From Symbiodinium microadriaticum (lineage: Eukaryota; Sar; Dinophyceae; Suessiales; Symbiodiniaceae), in contig LSRX01000433.1 of the NCBI GenBank assembly GCA_001939145.1, positions 252,600 through 316,599 on the forward strand: a stretch of 64,000 bases of DNA, written 5' to 3'. Below the pieces are notes generated by a model that had not been told where the DNA came from, searched no databases, and saw only the letters and a list, made by a program, of their open reading frames with translations. Position 1 is the first letter of the stretch; each line of letters starts with the position of its first letter. The position numbers and the translations under genes are program-made. Shown here piece after piece: positions 34,089 through 46,345 of this stretch.

Positions 34089-35882
34089 GTCCCTACACCA
34101 GACCCTCTGTAAACCCTCAACCGTTGTTGCATTCTGGCCAGGATGTTACAGAGGTTCTTTGCAGCCCAAGCCTGAAGGAGGCCAGGGGTTAGCAGTTCGG
34201 AGTTTAGGGTTTAGGGTTAGGGGGTATTTGAAGCTTTTTTTGTGCGATGTCGGGTTGGTGGTTTTTGGGGCTTGCGGTCTTGGGTATGTTTTGTAAGGGA
34301 TGTAGTGCCTTCGGTCCTTGATGTCGGCGAAGGGCCGGGTACCTAAATCTTGCGGGTAATGGGCTTAGGGGCAGGGTTTCCTGGTTGTTCTGTATAGGGT
34401 TCCCGCTTGAGGCTCATGTTTTCCTGGGGCGGAACATGCGTTAGGCTGCAGCCTATGAGTCAGGGTTGAACTGAGGGCGTTGATGCTTGGTGTTTGGTTT
34501 CAGGGGTTCTGGGGTTTGATCCACCAAGCTTCTGGTTCAAAGCGGGTTGGTGGGTGTGAGAGCATTGATCAAGCAAAGCTTCTGCCACGCACATAGATGC
34601 CATGATCAGATGCTTGCGGTCGAGATAGCTATTTGCTGAGGATACTCTCCTTTTGTTGGTTACCTTGGCTATGCTGTTTTCTTATTGTAGGTTCTTAGCA
34701 GTTCTGAAGCTCTGAACCGTGGGATGGGTTGGCCAAATAATGGAGCTGTAATGGATAACATGCACATAATTCACATAGTCGAGAATTTGTCACTGCATGT
34801 GTTCTGTAAATCCTGGCCTTCCGATAAGTAGGCCCCTGTAGGCACAGCTTCAACAAAACGGCTTAGCTTTCAAGTACAAGCATTTGAGAACTGAAGGTGT
34901 TGTTGGGCATTCGGATGAAGATCTCGAGCCTGCCCAACCCCCACGATCCCAAAAAAACCCTACAGAAAACCATTGAAAGCAAAGACACAACCCCTCGAAA
35001 ACCCTTAACCCTTGAACCCAGAAGCCCGATGCCCTCACAAGCAGGCAGACTTGAAGGTGAGGGTGGATCAACTCCCAGCGAAGCTGAAGCAGGCCGGGCC
35101 CCCCACTTTGGGGAAACAGTTCTTCCCTTTATGGTTTAGGGCTTAGTTTTAGGGCTCAGGGTTTAGGGCTTAGGGAAACTATGGTTTAGGGCTTACCGTT
35201 TCGGGGCTTGGGTTTCATAGTTTCTCAAGCTATTCTTCCATGGGGCCTACAACGAGAGTCGGGCAGAGCATTCGCATGATGCAATCTAGCATACCAAACC
35301 GCCTCTTCATTATAATAAAACCCTAATAAAAACCAAAAGTGATCATATTTAATATAGCCCCAACAGGGAACCAGAAGAAGCCAAAAGCTCAGTTTTCTTT
35401 CGGCAGCCACGTCAATGCAGTTTTGGGGGGCCTTGCAACGATTGACGCTCCAGGTGACGCGGTGGTCGGCTCTAGGGATTTTAGGGTTTAGGGTTTGGGA
35501 TTCAGGGCTTCGTGTGTGTTTTGGTCCTGTTTCGGCACTTTTCGCGGGCAGCTGGAGATGGGGGGCCCGTTCTGCCAAGGAGGACTTGAGGGTTAATTAC
35601 TTTTCACTAGGATCATCTTTGTTTCCCTTCGCCCCTGAATCCCAAGCCCTTCGTCGATGCTCAACCAACCGTCGGTGTGTGTGTGTGTGTGTCGAAGCTG
35701 AGACTCACCAACTAGGGTCCAAGTACCCCCCAATTGGTTAGTTGGTTTTAGGGCTCAAGGTGCAGGACTGTGGGATGGTGGTGACTGTAGGTTGGTGAGT
35801 CAGAAAGTAAGTGCAGGACAAACCCAATGCCCCCATCACGTGCAATCCTCGACCCCAGAAAGGGCAGCATCCACGAAGCGAG

Positions 35883-35939
35883 GAGCTCATGTGCCGTCTT
35901 GAAGCCTTCGACACCCTTGAAGCCGAGGCCAACCCAGAG
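35883..35939 (+). CDS. Candidate exon, unrecognised
   Basis: The 19 codons, ELMCRLEAFDTLEAEANPE, follow GCGAG followed by G and end at a GT donor; third positions favour C/G. A helical acidic stretch; no family. Confidence 0.35.
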
Positions 35940-36419
35940 GTGCGAGGGGGCTTAGGGTTTACAGGGTTTCAGGGTTGTTTTGTCTAGCGCTTCTTGAAAG
36001 GGTGTTTGGTTTAGGCCGAAGGAGATCAGGGGTCTAGGTTTAAGCGCTCTGGGATTTAGCTTCAATGTTGGTCCAGGCACAGGGTTAAATGCTTTGGGGA
36101 ATATGAGGCTATGCTTCATGGGACGGGTATAGTTTTAATTTTTGGGGTGGTTCGATGAGCCGTGCACTTGGAGGTTTTGGAGTTCCTTGAAGGGGGTCAT
36201 TCGCGCTGCAAGCTTCTCATGAACCTGCACCCTCAATGGATCCAATTGCACCCTCGCACTCCTTACTGACACAAACGCCGGCATATCGTTCAACAAGGCC
36301 CCCTTATAGTCTCTGAGATTATGCTACAACCAGTGTTTATACACATACATACTTTGACATAGATACATCCACGCATCCATGCATGTATGTATTTAGGTAG
36401 GTATGCATATGTACTTACA

Positions 36420-36444
36420 ACTATATCTATCTGTATATGTATTT

Positions 36445-36476
<32 letters not shown>

Positions 36477-36640
36477 GTAAGTGTATTATATATACATGTC
36501 GTATAAGTTGTATGTACCTGTACATGTATATGTATATGTACATGTGTATACATGCATTACACTCGGACACGCTTACATACATATGAATATACGCAAATAT
36601 AATAAGCCTGTGTATGTAGATATCTATTTACTTATCGTTT
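36420..36640. repeat. TA / TGTA microsatellite region
   Basis: TATATA and GTATATGTAC-type repeats. Confidence 0.85.
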
Positions 36641-37484
36641 CAGCCCAGTGCACCACACGGATGGTTTGCTGCGTGGAATTCTGGCATTTCTGGAGGCGTA
36701 GGGCCTTTCTGGGTTTGCGATTCAGGATTCAGTAGTGCGGATGTTGGTTTTGAGGCACCCCTCCCCGCGTCTCCACAAACTCCGGAAGGCCCTGGCAGTC
36801 TTCGCTTACGGCACTTTGAGGGGCCTCTTGGATGAGAGAGCCCTATAGAAGCCAAGCGCCCGAAACGGTGGATTACTGTTCCTTGAACCCTATACAGAGT
36901 AACAGTTAACCTACTGTAGATAGGCTACTTACTATACTGGACTTGAAGCGGAAGCAAAGCTTAAAGAGAGATTTCTTGGCTATAGCTTCCCGGCAAGATA
37001 GGCCCCTGCTGGGTGATTCTCCCTGAGTCATTCTGCCTTCCTTCAGCCTGCAGAAAAGTTTTGAAATCTCTGTGTGTGTACGCTGTAAATGTTCGTCTCT
37101 GGCCCTGGATAGCCCTGAGTGACCGTTGGCTTGATGTGGGTGCTGCTGGGGTCAAAGCTGGAACTTACTGGTTTTCGTTGGTACCTGAATCGCAAGGACT
37201 CAAGGAGACAGTGCCCGGGGGCCGGGGCCCTTTGATGCCCCCAACTCTGTACCCTGAACGACATTATGATTCGGAGCCCTACACCCCCACAATGCGATGC
37301 AGAAGCCATATCTATGGCCGAAGGAGGGGCTTTCAACTTTTTTCGCGACCTGCAAAACCTTTATGATGCGAACCTCGTCTCCGCTGATGCTGCCGGCACG
37401 AAACCCTGAACCACAAATTACTAAACGGCAAACTTTAAGCTCTACCCGAATCAGAAGCACAAAAATGCGTGTTGATGAGCTAGG

Positions 37485-37557
37485 AGACTTCGGTCCTGAC
37501 GGCGACAAGTGGGGCGTGCTGGCGAAGCGCCATGGAAAGCAAGGGGTTCGGGGATGA
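37485..37557 (+). CDS. Candidate last exon, unrecognised
   Basis: After GCTAG followed by G; reads DFGPDGDKWGVLAKRHGKQG then VRG and a TGA stop, with strong C/G third positions. It could end an unidentified gene lying inside the large CoA-transferase gap. Confidence 0.35.
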
Positions 37558-38156
37558 GAATTCTGGCGGTTCAGGAGCTAGGGATGTGTTTTTAACAACG
37601 GGTTGAAGGGGGGGAGGGAAGGGAAGTCCTGGGATGAGTATCGGAGGTCAAGTGGTTTTGTGCCTAGGCCCCACAGGGGGCTATGTTGAGGTTTACGCTT
37701 CAGAAATGATGTGGGAAGATTCAGGTGGCAAGGTTGACAGTAAAGCTAGATCAACCCCCGATAGCTCAGGAGTGAGGCCACCTGGCAGCCAGCGAGAGTG
37801 CGAGGCTTCCGGCTGTACCAGGCATCTTCACCACGTCGGGACTCAGGTTGCTTGGAGCAGGGTCTAGGCTCCAGGGAGACAAAGGGTTCCTAAACCTCAA
37901 GCCCTATAGCCTATGCACTATTCTATGAAAGCCAATTCCTGCTTGATAGTCTCAGGTATTCGCGCATGACTGTTGAGTCTCGTTGCATCCCTACGAATCT
38001 GAGTACATTTAGTTTGGGAGGTTTTGGGCATTTTTATTCACCGAAGGTTCTTGGGACTGGGCAGGGGGGCAAGGTCGAAGACTGAGGATGAGTTATGACA
38101 CCTTTCCGTGTAGTTAGGCATGGTCCATGTGAAGCTTAGTTGGGGCTTCTTTCAGG

Positions 38157-38345
38157 CACGGGTTCTGGAGGCTGTTTCTTGCGAGTTGGGCCAATTCTCG
38201 CCCAGTGCCAAGGGAAACGGAAAACCCAAAGCTGGCACTTGCAACTACAACCTCTATGTCTCGAGGTTGGAGCGTGAGCAAGAAGAGTTTCGGGCCTTCT
38301 TTCGAGTCAGAGGGATGAACGGTTGGTGCCAAGTGCTAGAGGTTT
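38157..38345 (+). CDS. Candidate exon, unrecognised
   Basis: After TTCTTTCAG; an open frame including GTCNYNLYVSRLEREQEEF. The 3' boundary is approximate; the following exon candidate is in another frame. Confidence 0.33.
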
Positions 38346-38369
38346 CGACAGAGGCACTTCATTTTCAGG

Positions 38370-38544
38370 CATGTCGCGCTTGAAGGCGTATGGCGATTCA
38401 CGCCCTGTGGTCAGGATCCTCGACTCACCTACCCCTTTGCGGTTCGCACTGGCAAGGTGCCTGCCTGATCGGTTTGAGGCTGTTGGACTTCCACCGGTTG
38501 ACAGGTTGCGGCTTCCACGACTCATGATGTGGGAGTTGGGTTGA
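38370..38544 (+). CDS. Candidate last exon, unrecognised
   Basis: After CATTTTCAG followed by G; reads MSRLKAYGDSRPVVRILDSP and onward to a TGA stop. Its position just after 38157-38345 suggests the same small gene. Confidence 0.33.
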
Positions 38545-40886
38545 CAAGTACCAATAAAGTATTATACTAATACTGATACTTTTGTGGAGTCGCCAGACAC
38601 TGCCATGCGGGAGCCCAAAAAAACTGATACTGATACTGATATTGATGCTGATACTAATACGAATATCCCAGCCGTCAAATCCAAATGCGGTAGATCCTAG
38701 GGCGTGGGGGTCTGTGGGGTCTGTCGGAAGTCACTTAGAGCCCTGGGATCTCGGCGGCAGGATAAGTCGGCCACTTTCAGACTTTGATTGGGCTTCGGGT
38801 CTTGGCGTTTAGGGTGACGGGTCTAGGTGTTGGGGTTTTGGGTTTAGGATACTAGGGTTTAGGATACTACACAACAGAAATGCCTACCATGGGACCTTTT
38901 TTTTTTTGTTCCGGTGCTTCGGCCCCTCAACCCTCGGAGCCTTGAGCTTAAACTTTTCTTGTAGCCTCCATCGGGCCTCATGATAGCCCTTATTTGCGGT
39001 TTAGGGTTTAGGGAACTTATAGAATCATTCAAAGGAACCCTGGTTAAAGGCTTTGTTAAAGGTATCTTGTATAGTATCCCTTACAGGCGCCGTCTGAAGG
39101 AACCCTCCTTAAGACTCGAACCCCTTAACGACAGAGATCGCCTCGAAGGACGATGACGTGATTGTCGGGACCGACGCTTGCTTAGTTGATGGGTTCAGGG
39201 TCGCACGGGTTTAGGGTTTAGGGTTTAGGGTAGTTAGGCGCCGGAACAATGATTCCTTTACCCAAACTTTTCAGTGTTTCAGCTTGAGAAGGGGATGGCA
39301 ATTGGCAGACATCAGACCAACCAGGGAGGATAAAACTGATTACTTATAGTCGTGAAAGTCCCCATCATAACTATAGTAGAATATCGCCCGAAGCCTTATT
39401 CTACTTGCTCAGGTCCTATGTACATTATGGGCTTTCAGGGGGTTCAAGCTTCAGGGGATATAGAGTCCATCGAGCTGAGGAATGTAAGGTTTAGGGTTGG
39501 TTCGAGTTTTCATGTGGCAACCCGATCAATTTAGCATGAGCGGTGAGATTCCAGTTCGAGAGGCTAGACTGTTGGGTCTTTTGCATCTACTTGACTTGGT
39601 GAGGAAAGGTCGGGTTAGAAGTTCTGGTCATCCTACGAGTGAGGCTGCGGCTTCAGCCTTAGCATTGCACCCAGGATAGAGAAGATGCGCTTTTGATGAA
39701 AGATCAGCCTTTTCGAAGTATTGAGGCCTCGAGTTCGTCCAGTTTAGACTTGAGGGCTTAGGCTAAGGGGCTCGGATTGAAATGGCTTTAAAGGCAATTT
39801 CGAATGGCTAGCAGCAACCCCTACCCAAAAGACGATAAAGCAGTCCCTCAACCCCTAAACCCTAAACCCTAAAATACTGGTATTCAAAAATCCGGGCGAG
39901 GTCATTCAGTGGCCCTCCGCAGCGGCAGCGAAAGAGCAGATTGCAAGCTGCCTCTTCGGCCTAAAGGTAATGGGTTGTAGGGTTTTGGGTTTAGGGTTAA
40001 CTTAGGGGTACCTTATATTTGTGGATCCTTATAATCAGGATCAATTTAGGGTACTATATTAGGGTCCCCTATTTTCGGAAAACCCCCCATATAGAGGTCT
40101 GAATAAGTAATAGCAGCATGATACTACTAGCATCATCTTATTGTAGCCCCTCAAAACCCGCTGTTTAGGTTCCTGCAACTCCTATTCGACGCCTGGTCTT
40201 CTGAGTCTTGTGGTATCTTGTGGTGTTCTTGCCCAGATAATCCATATGTTCTACTGCTGCAAATGTACTATTGCCATAGATTCAGGCCCCCGAAGATCAT
40301 CCCCATTTTGCGTCGACCCTCGTGTTTTGGTTTTACACAGAAGGGAGCTGAAACTCTGGATCCATAGTCGTACTGCAGAGCGCTGTAAAGCGGTATATTC
40401 GTGGGCATCGTAAATAAAATGTTGAGATCATATCACTTTGGTAGGCCACGGCCACAGAGGCCTCCCAAACCAAGCAGACAAGTGTAGACAAGCATTGAGC
40501 GGATGAGGTTTCGTGGTCGGCACTGAAGAACGCCTAGTCCCCTACACCCCATCCCAATGGCTCGAAAGTATAGAGGCCTCATTATGAGGGGGTAGTTAGG
40601 GTATGTACCCTCAACCATGAAGCCTAAAGCTTCGCCCAGGCAATCAAATCGAAGGTTTTCGCGCAAGTCAGCCGGAGGCGTCCAACAGTTGAACGGGCTT
40701 AGGCTTGGGGTATTAGGGCAGGGTTTAGGGTTTAGGCTTAGAGTTATTGGGGGTGATTGAAGGTGCAGTGTTTAGGAGCTCAGGGTTTGGGGTTCAATTA
40801 AGACTAAGACATTCAAAGTCTAGACGGTTTTGTCCTGGAGCAGAGGTTCAACAGGTTACGTTAAACAGGGACGCCCAGGCCGCCAA

Positions 40887-41000
40887 CAACAACAACAACA
40901 ACCACGACGACGACAACGACGGCAACTTACGGCAACCGCAGCAGCAACAACAGCAACGACATCAGTAACACAGCAACAGCAGTAGCAGCAACAGCAGCAG
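40887..41000. repeat. CAA / GAC / CAG triplet tract
   Basis: CAACAA, then CGACGA, then CAGCAA and CAGCAG units. Confidence 0.85.
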
Positions 41001-41739
41001 CTGAACAACAGTGCCATGGCATGGTCAGGCTGGCCTTTACCGAAGAGCTTTGGTTCAGGCGCAGCTGTGCCTTGGCGGAATAAGGACGCAGACTGAGGTC
41101 TGAGGTCAGCTACGAACTGTAGATGACTCTAGGTCTAGTTTCCAAGCGTTCCATGCAAGTTTCATAAGAGTTTACAAGGATTTCATACGGGTGTGAAAGG
41201 TGTTGAAGGGTCCTACGAAATTAATATTTAATAAGCATGTTTAGGCAATCGGGTTCAGGATGCGAGCAGAAATTGAAGATTAGTCCTCATGGTCGTAAAC
41301 GACGTTCTGTTCAGGGGGCACGGCCTGCTGTCTAGAGCAAAAGGTGTTCAATCTGGTGGGGGCACAGCGAGGTCGGACACGCGGATTCACAATTTCTATT
41401 CCTTCACATCCAGAGGTTTCGATGCAGCCCTGAAAGCAGCAAGCTCCCAGCCACAGGCAGTAAAACAAAATCTTAGCATCCACCGAAAAGCCGAACCCTG
41501 ATGCTCAGATTGACGCTGAGGAAGGATTCCACGGCGCCGCCATTAGCCGCCCTGATGTACCATCAGCCGCTGACTTGCAAGCCTAATTCGGGGATGGCGT
41601 GAGAAAGGTTCAGATGGGACGAAGGCCGGGACCAGCCCAAACGGGGCCCGAAAAGACCTTTCGAAGGTGGCTCTGGCTTGCATCTACAAGTCTTCATGTT
41701 ACTAGACTTTTGAAGAAATGTAATCATTGTTGTTATTGT

Positions 41740-42134
41740 CAAGTTATTCTAGTTGTCATTTTAGCACTGCTACTACTGCCACCACCACTGCGACGACGAC
41801 TACTACTACCGCGACTACCAGTATTACCACCTATACCATTACCACTACCACTATCCCAACAAACCTTTTAACTGTACCTGTGAAATCTAGCGGTTTGAAC
41901 AGTTATGGTATAATACCCAAGACCCATCAAAAACCCATCTGTAGCTCAGCCTACCCTTACTCCTACCCTTACCACGAGCACTTCCACGTCCACTACCACT
42001 CCTACCACAGAAACAACAGCAACTGTAACATCAACTACTACTGCTGCTGCTACTAGCACTGCGCTTCCACTGCACTGCTCCTGCTACTGCTACTACTACT
42101 ACTACTACTACTCCTCCTCCTCCTCCTCCTCCTC

Positions 42135-42169
<35 letters not shown>

Positions 42170-42180
42170 ACCACCAATAA
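41740..42180. repeat. Triplet-rich tract (ACC, CTA, CTC, CTG)
   Basis: Long imperfect ACTACC region followed by pure CTA, CTC and CTG runs at about 42083-42168. Confidence 0.85.
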
Positions 42181-43440
42181 TACTATTGCCATTTTCGTTG
42201 TAGACCCACTAGCAATCACTAAACATCATCAGAACACGACTGCTGCTACTTAGAGTTTTTGTAAAAGGTTTAAGCTCCGAGAGCCCAAGTCGGCGACCAA
42301 GAGGATTTGGCCGTCTGAAATGCTCCGCGCAGTGAAGGACCGGGTGGAAGGTGTGGGGATGTTTCCGTAGGGTTTCGGGTTTAGGGTTGGCTGTTTTGGT
42401 TTTGGTTCGCGGGCTAGGGGCTGCAAGGCCTTCATACTTATCTTCCAGCAGCCCAAAAAAAAACTCTGTTTGACTATGCCTCTTCCAAACAGAACAAAGT
42501 CAACATAAGTATCAAAACTGACTAGCAGGGAAGACGCGTGACTATAAAGGGCTTATATGCTGGGAAACCTAGAAAATAATGTTCAATCCCAAAGCCCTGT
42601 TCGGAGGATCGCCTCTGTGTCAAAGTTCTAAGCTTTGCAGTTCCAATCCGTGCTTGGATGGGAATTGGCACTCAGAGATGCTATGCGTGGTGTCAATTTG
42701 AGTGAGATTACTGGAAGCCAAGCAACATTTTGCAGCAGGTTACTCGCTTATGGGTACTGCAAGGCTTGCATTATAGGGTCTAGGACCAGTTGCCCACCAA
42801 ATAGATGACTGGGCTTCTAGGGTTGCATCAGACCAGATGCACTGTTAATGCGTGTGGTGTGCTTCGCGACGAGGCTTTCAGTTCCAGCCGCTAGCGGCTG
42901 CATGCGTCGAAAGTTGTGTAGACACAGTAAGCTCATGTAGGCAAGGGCAGCGGCGGTCCGAACTCAACAATGCGTTCATGCAACTTTTCTGTTCATTCTT
43001 GCCAAACTTCCCTGGAGGAGTTTCCGGATGGAGACTGGCTAGCAGGAGCTGTGCCAAACGGACGATGTTGACGTTCGAGCCTTTGCAGGTCCTGCCGGCA
43101 TGACCTGTTCACCTTGCAGAGTACGGTGAATCAGTGAGTTTAGGTCTTTCGCTTGTGGGTGCGGTGGGGAGTAGAGCCAGCAAAACAGCTGATGCTTGAG
43201 ATTTTTCCCAGCACCAGCACTAGCCAGCAACACCTGCAGTGACGTTCAGGAGCCTCCTGCATTTATGCTGTTCGCTTCAGAACTCCTCTTGTATTCCACC
43301 TCTAAATAGGCCTTGAGGTCTCGAGAGTGGTCCATCGTCTATGAACTTGTGCCCGGCTTCAGGCTGCCGAGCTCGAGTTACAACAGGTTTCCGAGCGATT
43401 AATGATGCAAGGGGCTAGTGAAGTAGTGGTAATCTCACAC

Positions 43441-43534
43441 CACCCATAGGCCCCTAAGTAGTTCCTTTTTATGGTTTATATTTAGAATACTATAAGGTAA
43501 TCCCCAAAAGGAACTACTTAGGGGCCTATGGGCA
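43441..43534. mobile_element. MITE, CCCATAGG family, CA-flanked
   Basis: A near-perfect 27-28-bp inverted repeat beginning CCCATAGGCCCCTAAGTAGT. The flanks are CA on both sides rather than TA, and the core (ATGGTTTATATTTAGAAT..) is reversed relative to the other copies. Confidence 0.75.
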
Positions 43535-43603
43535 GGCCATCAATCCATTTTCGCAGCACAGCGCACCGCTCGCTAGCGCCTGGCGAGTTGGCATCGACTG
43601 CAG

Positions 43604-43641
43604 GCCTAAACCCTAAACCCTAAACCCCTAAACCCCTAACC
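43604..43641. repeat. Telomere-like CCCTAAA array
   Basis: Four to five CCCTAAA/CCCCTAAA units. Confidence 0.75.
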
Positions 43642-44145
43642 CGCAGGTGCTACAGGGCCGGACAAGGGCCAGGCAAAGGCCGGCAGCATAGAAGCAGCGC
43701 AGGGTAGCGCCGCATATATAGAATTGGAACAGGATGAGTTCCGCATCATTCGATACACAAAGGCACTTCACTTGTCGTCTAATGGCTCCTAGAAAGCTAG
43801 AGTTTGGGATTCAAGGCCTTTCTACGCCGTGGGCTCAGAACTTTCGGGGCTGCTGCTGAGGTGCTCGTAAGCTGCAGGTGGGTTCCTGTGCTGAAGATCT
43901 TTTCGCAGGGTGTTGGGTCCTTGTAGTTGCACCTCCGCGAAACAGAGGAAAGCACGGCTGCTACCTTTAGAGCCTTTAGTAGAACTACAGCGACTGCAGT
44001 ATCCTCACTCCCGGCTCTCGCCACCGCATGCTGTTGACTGTGGCCCGAGAAGCGCATTCCAAGTGCGGCATAAATCCTGTCCCACGGAGACGGTGGCGAC
44101 TGCAACAGCACTCGCAGATCCCACGAGCCCACCGCGACCTTCGAG

Positions 44146-45576
44146 ATGCTGCGCAGGATCCCCAGCGAAGCGCTCTCGCACGCAGGCCCCGAGGAGCAGG
44201 AGCTGAGGTGCAAGCTGCTGCGCGGAGCCACCATCGTCTTCTTTTCGGCCGGCTATCCCAGGAAGAAGTTCATCTACCGCAAAGCCGCCAAAATGGGCGT
44301 CAAGGCAGTCATCATCGACACACCTGACTCGTGGGCGAAGTCGCTTGTCGAGGAGCAGGTTATCGCAAAGTTCATCCCCGTGGACATGGGGATGGACGCT
44401 GAGTCGGTGTTCAACAGCGCACTCGCAGCCATCAAGGAGCTCAGCGCGGACGAAGCGACGGGTCCAGCGGACGGCATCTGCACGTTCTCGGAGCTGAGTG
44501 TGCCGATGGCGTCTCGTCTGGCCGAGGCAACTGGGCTCCCCGGCCCCAAGCCCGAGGCGGTGGACATCGCGCGCGACAAACACCTCACCCGGAAAGTCAT
44601 GGCGGACGCCGGGCTGCCCTCCATCGCCAACATGCTCATCGAGAACGAATCTCAACTCGAGGAGGCTGCGCGAAAGGTCGGCTTTCCGTCTGTGCTAAAG
44701 CCTGTGGGCGGCTTCGGTTCGTTGGGCGTGCAGAAGGTGCACAACGAGGCAGAGTTGCTGTCGGTGTACCGCGAAGTCGTATCGGTAATGCGCGGGCTGG
44801 TGGTTTCGGGGGGCTCTTTTCTGCGCGCGAGTGCCGCTCCCGACGAGAAGACCAATGGCGTCGATCTTGACAAATTCATTGACACGACGGTGATGTTGGA
44901 GGAGTACTTGGATGGCGACGAGGTGGACATCGACATCGTCATGAGCAACGGGGAGGCGCGATACGTCACCGTGTCGGACAACGGGCCGACTCACGAACCC
45001 TACTTCGGCGAAACGTGGGGCTGTATGCCGTCGCTGCTGCCTCCTGAAAAGGTTGAGGACTTGCGCAAAATGGCCGAAGACTCCGTCAAAGCTATCGGCT
45101 TCGAGAACGGCATCTTCCACGTTGAGGGCAAGTACACGTCGAGAGGGCCGCGGCTCATCGAGGTGAATGCGCGGATGGGCGGCGGGCCTGTCCGCAAAAT
45201 CCATAAGCACACATTCGGCGTCGACCTGGTGGTGGAGCAACTGTTCATCGCTGTCGGAATTCCCTGCAATCCATGCGCCGCAGACGTGCCCAAAAAGGCC
45301 GTAGCCTACGCCCTCTGCAACGCGCCGCGCGGGGGCTGCATCCCCGACCGACAGATGTTCGAGGCGTTCAAGCAGAGAGAAGGCATCTTGTGGGTGACGC
45401 CGCTCATCAAGCCGGGCGACCGCGTGTTCGGGCCTGAAGAAGGCATGCCTACCTGGATAGCTGAAATCTTGGTGGAGAGCGATGAAGGTGCTGCGGCGGC
45501 GAGAGATTTTGCGTTGGCGGTGGAGCAGCAAGTGATTGACGCTTATTCGAACGTGGTGAAACCCTATCATGGTTGA
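44146..45576 (+). CDS. Intronless ATP-grasp ligase, carnosine-synthase-like
   Basis: 476 residues, ATG to TGA; an in-frame stop at 44071 bounds the start. Residues 28-110 form an N-terminal domain (ATIVFFSAGYPRKK). The ATP-grasp domain spans about 135-370: Lys185 in LKP with a glycine loop GGFGSLG (188-194), the hinge EEYL (252-255), and metal-binding Glu339 and Asn341 in LIEVNARMGGG (337-347), preceded by EGKYTSRGPR. This closely resembles ATP-grasp ligases such as carnosine synthase 1, which join an amino acid and a carboxylic acid using ATP; the actual substrates are unknown. The gene is GC-rich with strong C/G third positions and has no introns, unlike the microexon genes around it. It lies within the 20.8-kb gap of the CoA-transferase on the same strand. 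Long open frames on the opposite strand are shadows of the codon bias. Confidence 0.88.
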   Translation: MLRRIPSEALSHAGPEEQELRCKLLRGATIVFFSAGYPRKKFIYRKAAKMGVKAVIIDTPDSWAKSLVEEQVIAKFIPVDMGMDAESVFNSALAAIKELSADEATGPADGICTFSELSVPMASRLAEATGLPGPKPEAVDIARDKHLTRKVMADAGLPSIANMLIENESQLEEAARKVGFPSVLKPVGGFGSLGVQKVHNEAELLSVYREVVSVMRGLVVSGGSFLRASAAPDEKTNGVDLDKFIDTTVMLEEYLDGDEVDIDIVMSNGEARYVTVSDNGPTHEPYFGETWGCMPSLLPPEKVEDLRKMAEDSVKAIGFENGIFHVEGKYTSRGPRLIEVNARMGGGPVRKIHKHTFGVDLVVEQLFIAVGIPCNPCAADVPKKAVAYALCNAPRGGCIPDRQMFEAFKQREGILWVTPLIKPGDRVFGPEEGMPTWIAEILVESDEGAAAARDFALAVEQQVIDAYSNVVKPYHG

Positions 45577-46189
45577 TTTTGCGCGAAGAGGCGGAATAGG
45601 TGCACGAGCTACTGCGCATGCAGACACGTGCAGATAGCACAGAGATTTTGGTAATGAAGTTTCTTGCCTCTTCGACCGTATTCAATTGGTTACTCACGAC
45701 CAGATTCACGTTTCATAAAGAGGGTGAGCTCTGAGTGGGACTTCGGCAAGCCCGCTTGTGCATATGTGTCGCATGGCATGCAGCATTCTCCGTTGTCCTT
45801 TGACTTGTACAGCACGTCTCGGACAGGGAATCAACATGTTGTGCTTTTTAACGTGTCATTTTGGACAAGCAGCGAGAGCCGCGGCACGGACTGACGTGAG
45901 CACTCTCCACGGTGTTTGGGTCGGCTTGTGTCGTAAGACAGTCCGGAGCGAAGGAAACCGAGTCAGTCCGTTTAACCCTAAGCCCCTAAACCCTAAACCC
46001 CTAAACCCTAAGTCCCTTGAAGACCTTGTTCCCAACACTCTACCTGCAGGGGCTCGCCGAATCCTCGAGCTGCTTCTGCTACGCCCGGCTCGCCGAAGGA
46101 AAGGCCCAGACACCAAGAAAAAGCTTTTGGGGTGTAGGGGCTTCGGGTGAATACAGGGTTTGGGGTTTCGGGCTTTTTGGGTGAAAATA

Positions 46190-46345
46190 GGTTTTAGGGT
46201 TTTTCGGGTGAGTCTAGGGTTTAGGGTTTATAGGGGATTGGCAGAGTCTGGGTTCAAAAAAGTGCGTTTTGGGTGAACATAGGGTTTAAGTTTACGTGTT
46301 TTTGGTGAGTATAGGGTTTAGGGTTTAGGGTGTAGGACCATCGTC
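46190..46345. repeat. Telomere-like TTTAGGG runs
   Basis: Several GGGTTTAGGG motifs separated by repeated GTGA(A/G)TATAGGG segments. Confidence 0.7.

Larger units (their letters stand above)
29638..43796. other. First part of a very large gap between CoA-transferase exons
   Basis: Together with 43797-50450 this makes 20.8 kb between neighbouring CoA-transferase motifs. It holds MITEs (30682, 33993, 43441), telomere-like arrays (30469-30592 and many short ones), microsatellites and unnamed exon candidates (35883, 37485, 38157, 38370). Open stretches at 31490-31570, 33289-33400 and 39535-39679 look partly coding but were too weak to call. Confidence 0.5.

Noticed and set aside
44005..44655. 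216-codon minus-strand frame (and a 310-codon one at 44695-45627)
   Set aside because: Mirror images of the GC-biased ATP-grasp gene.
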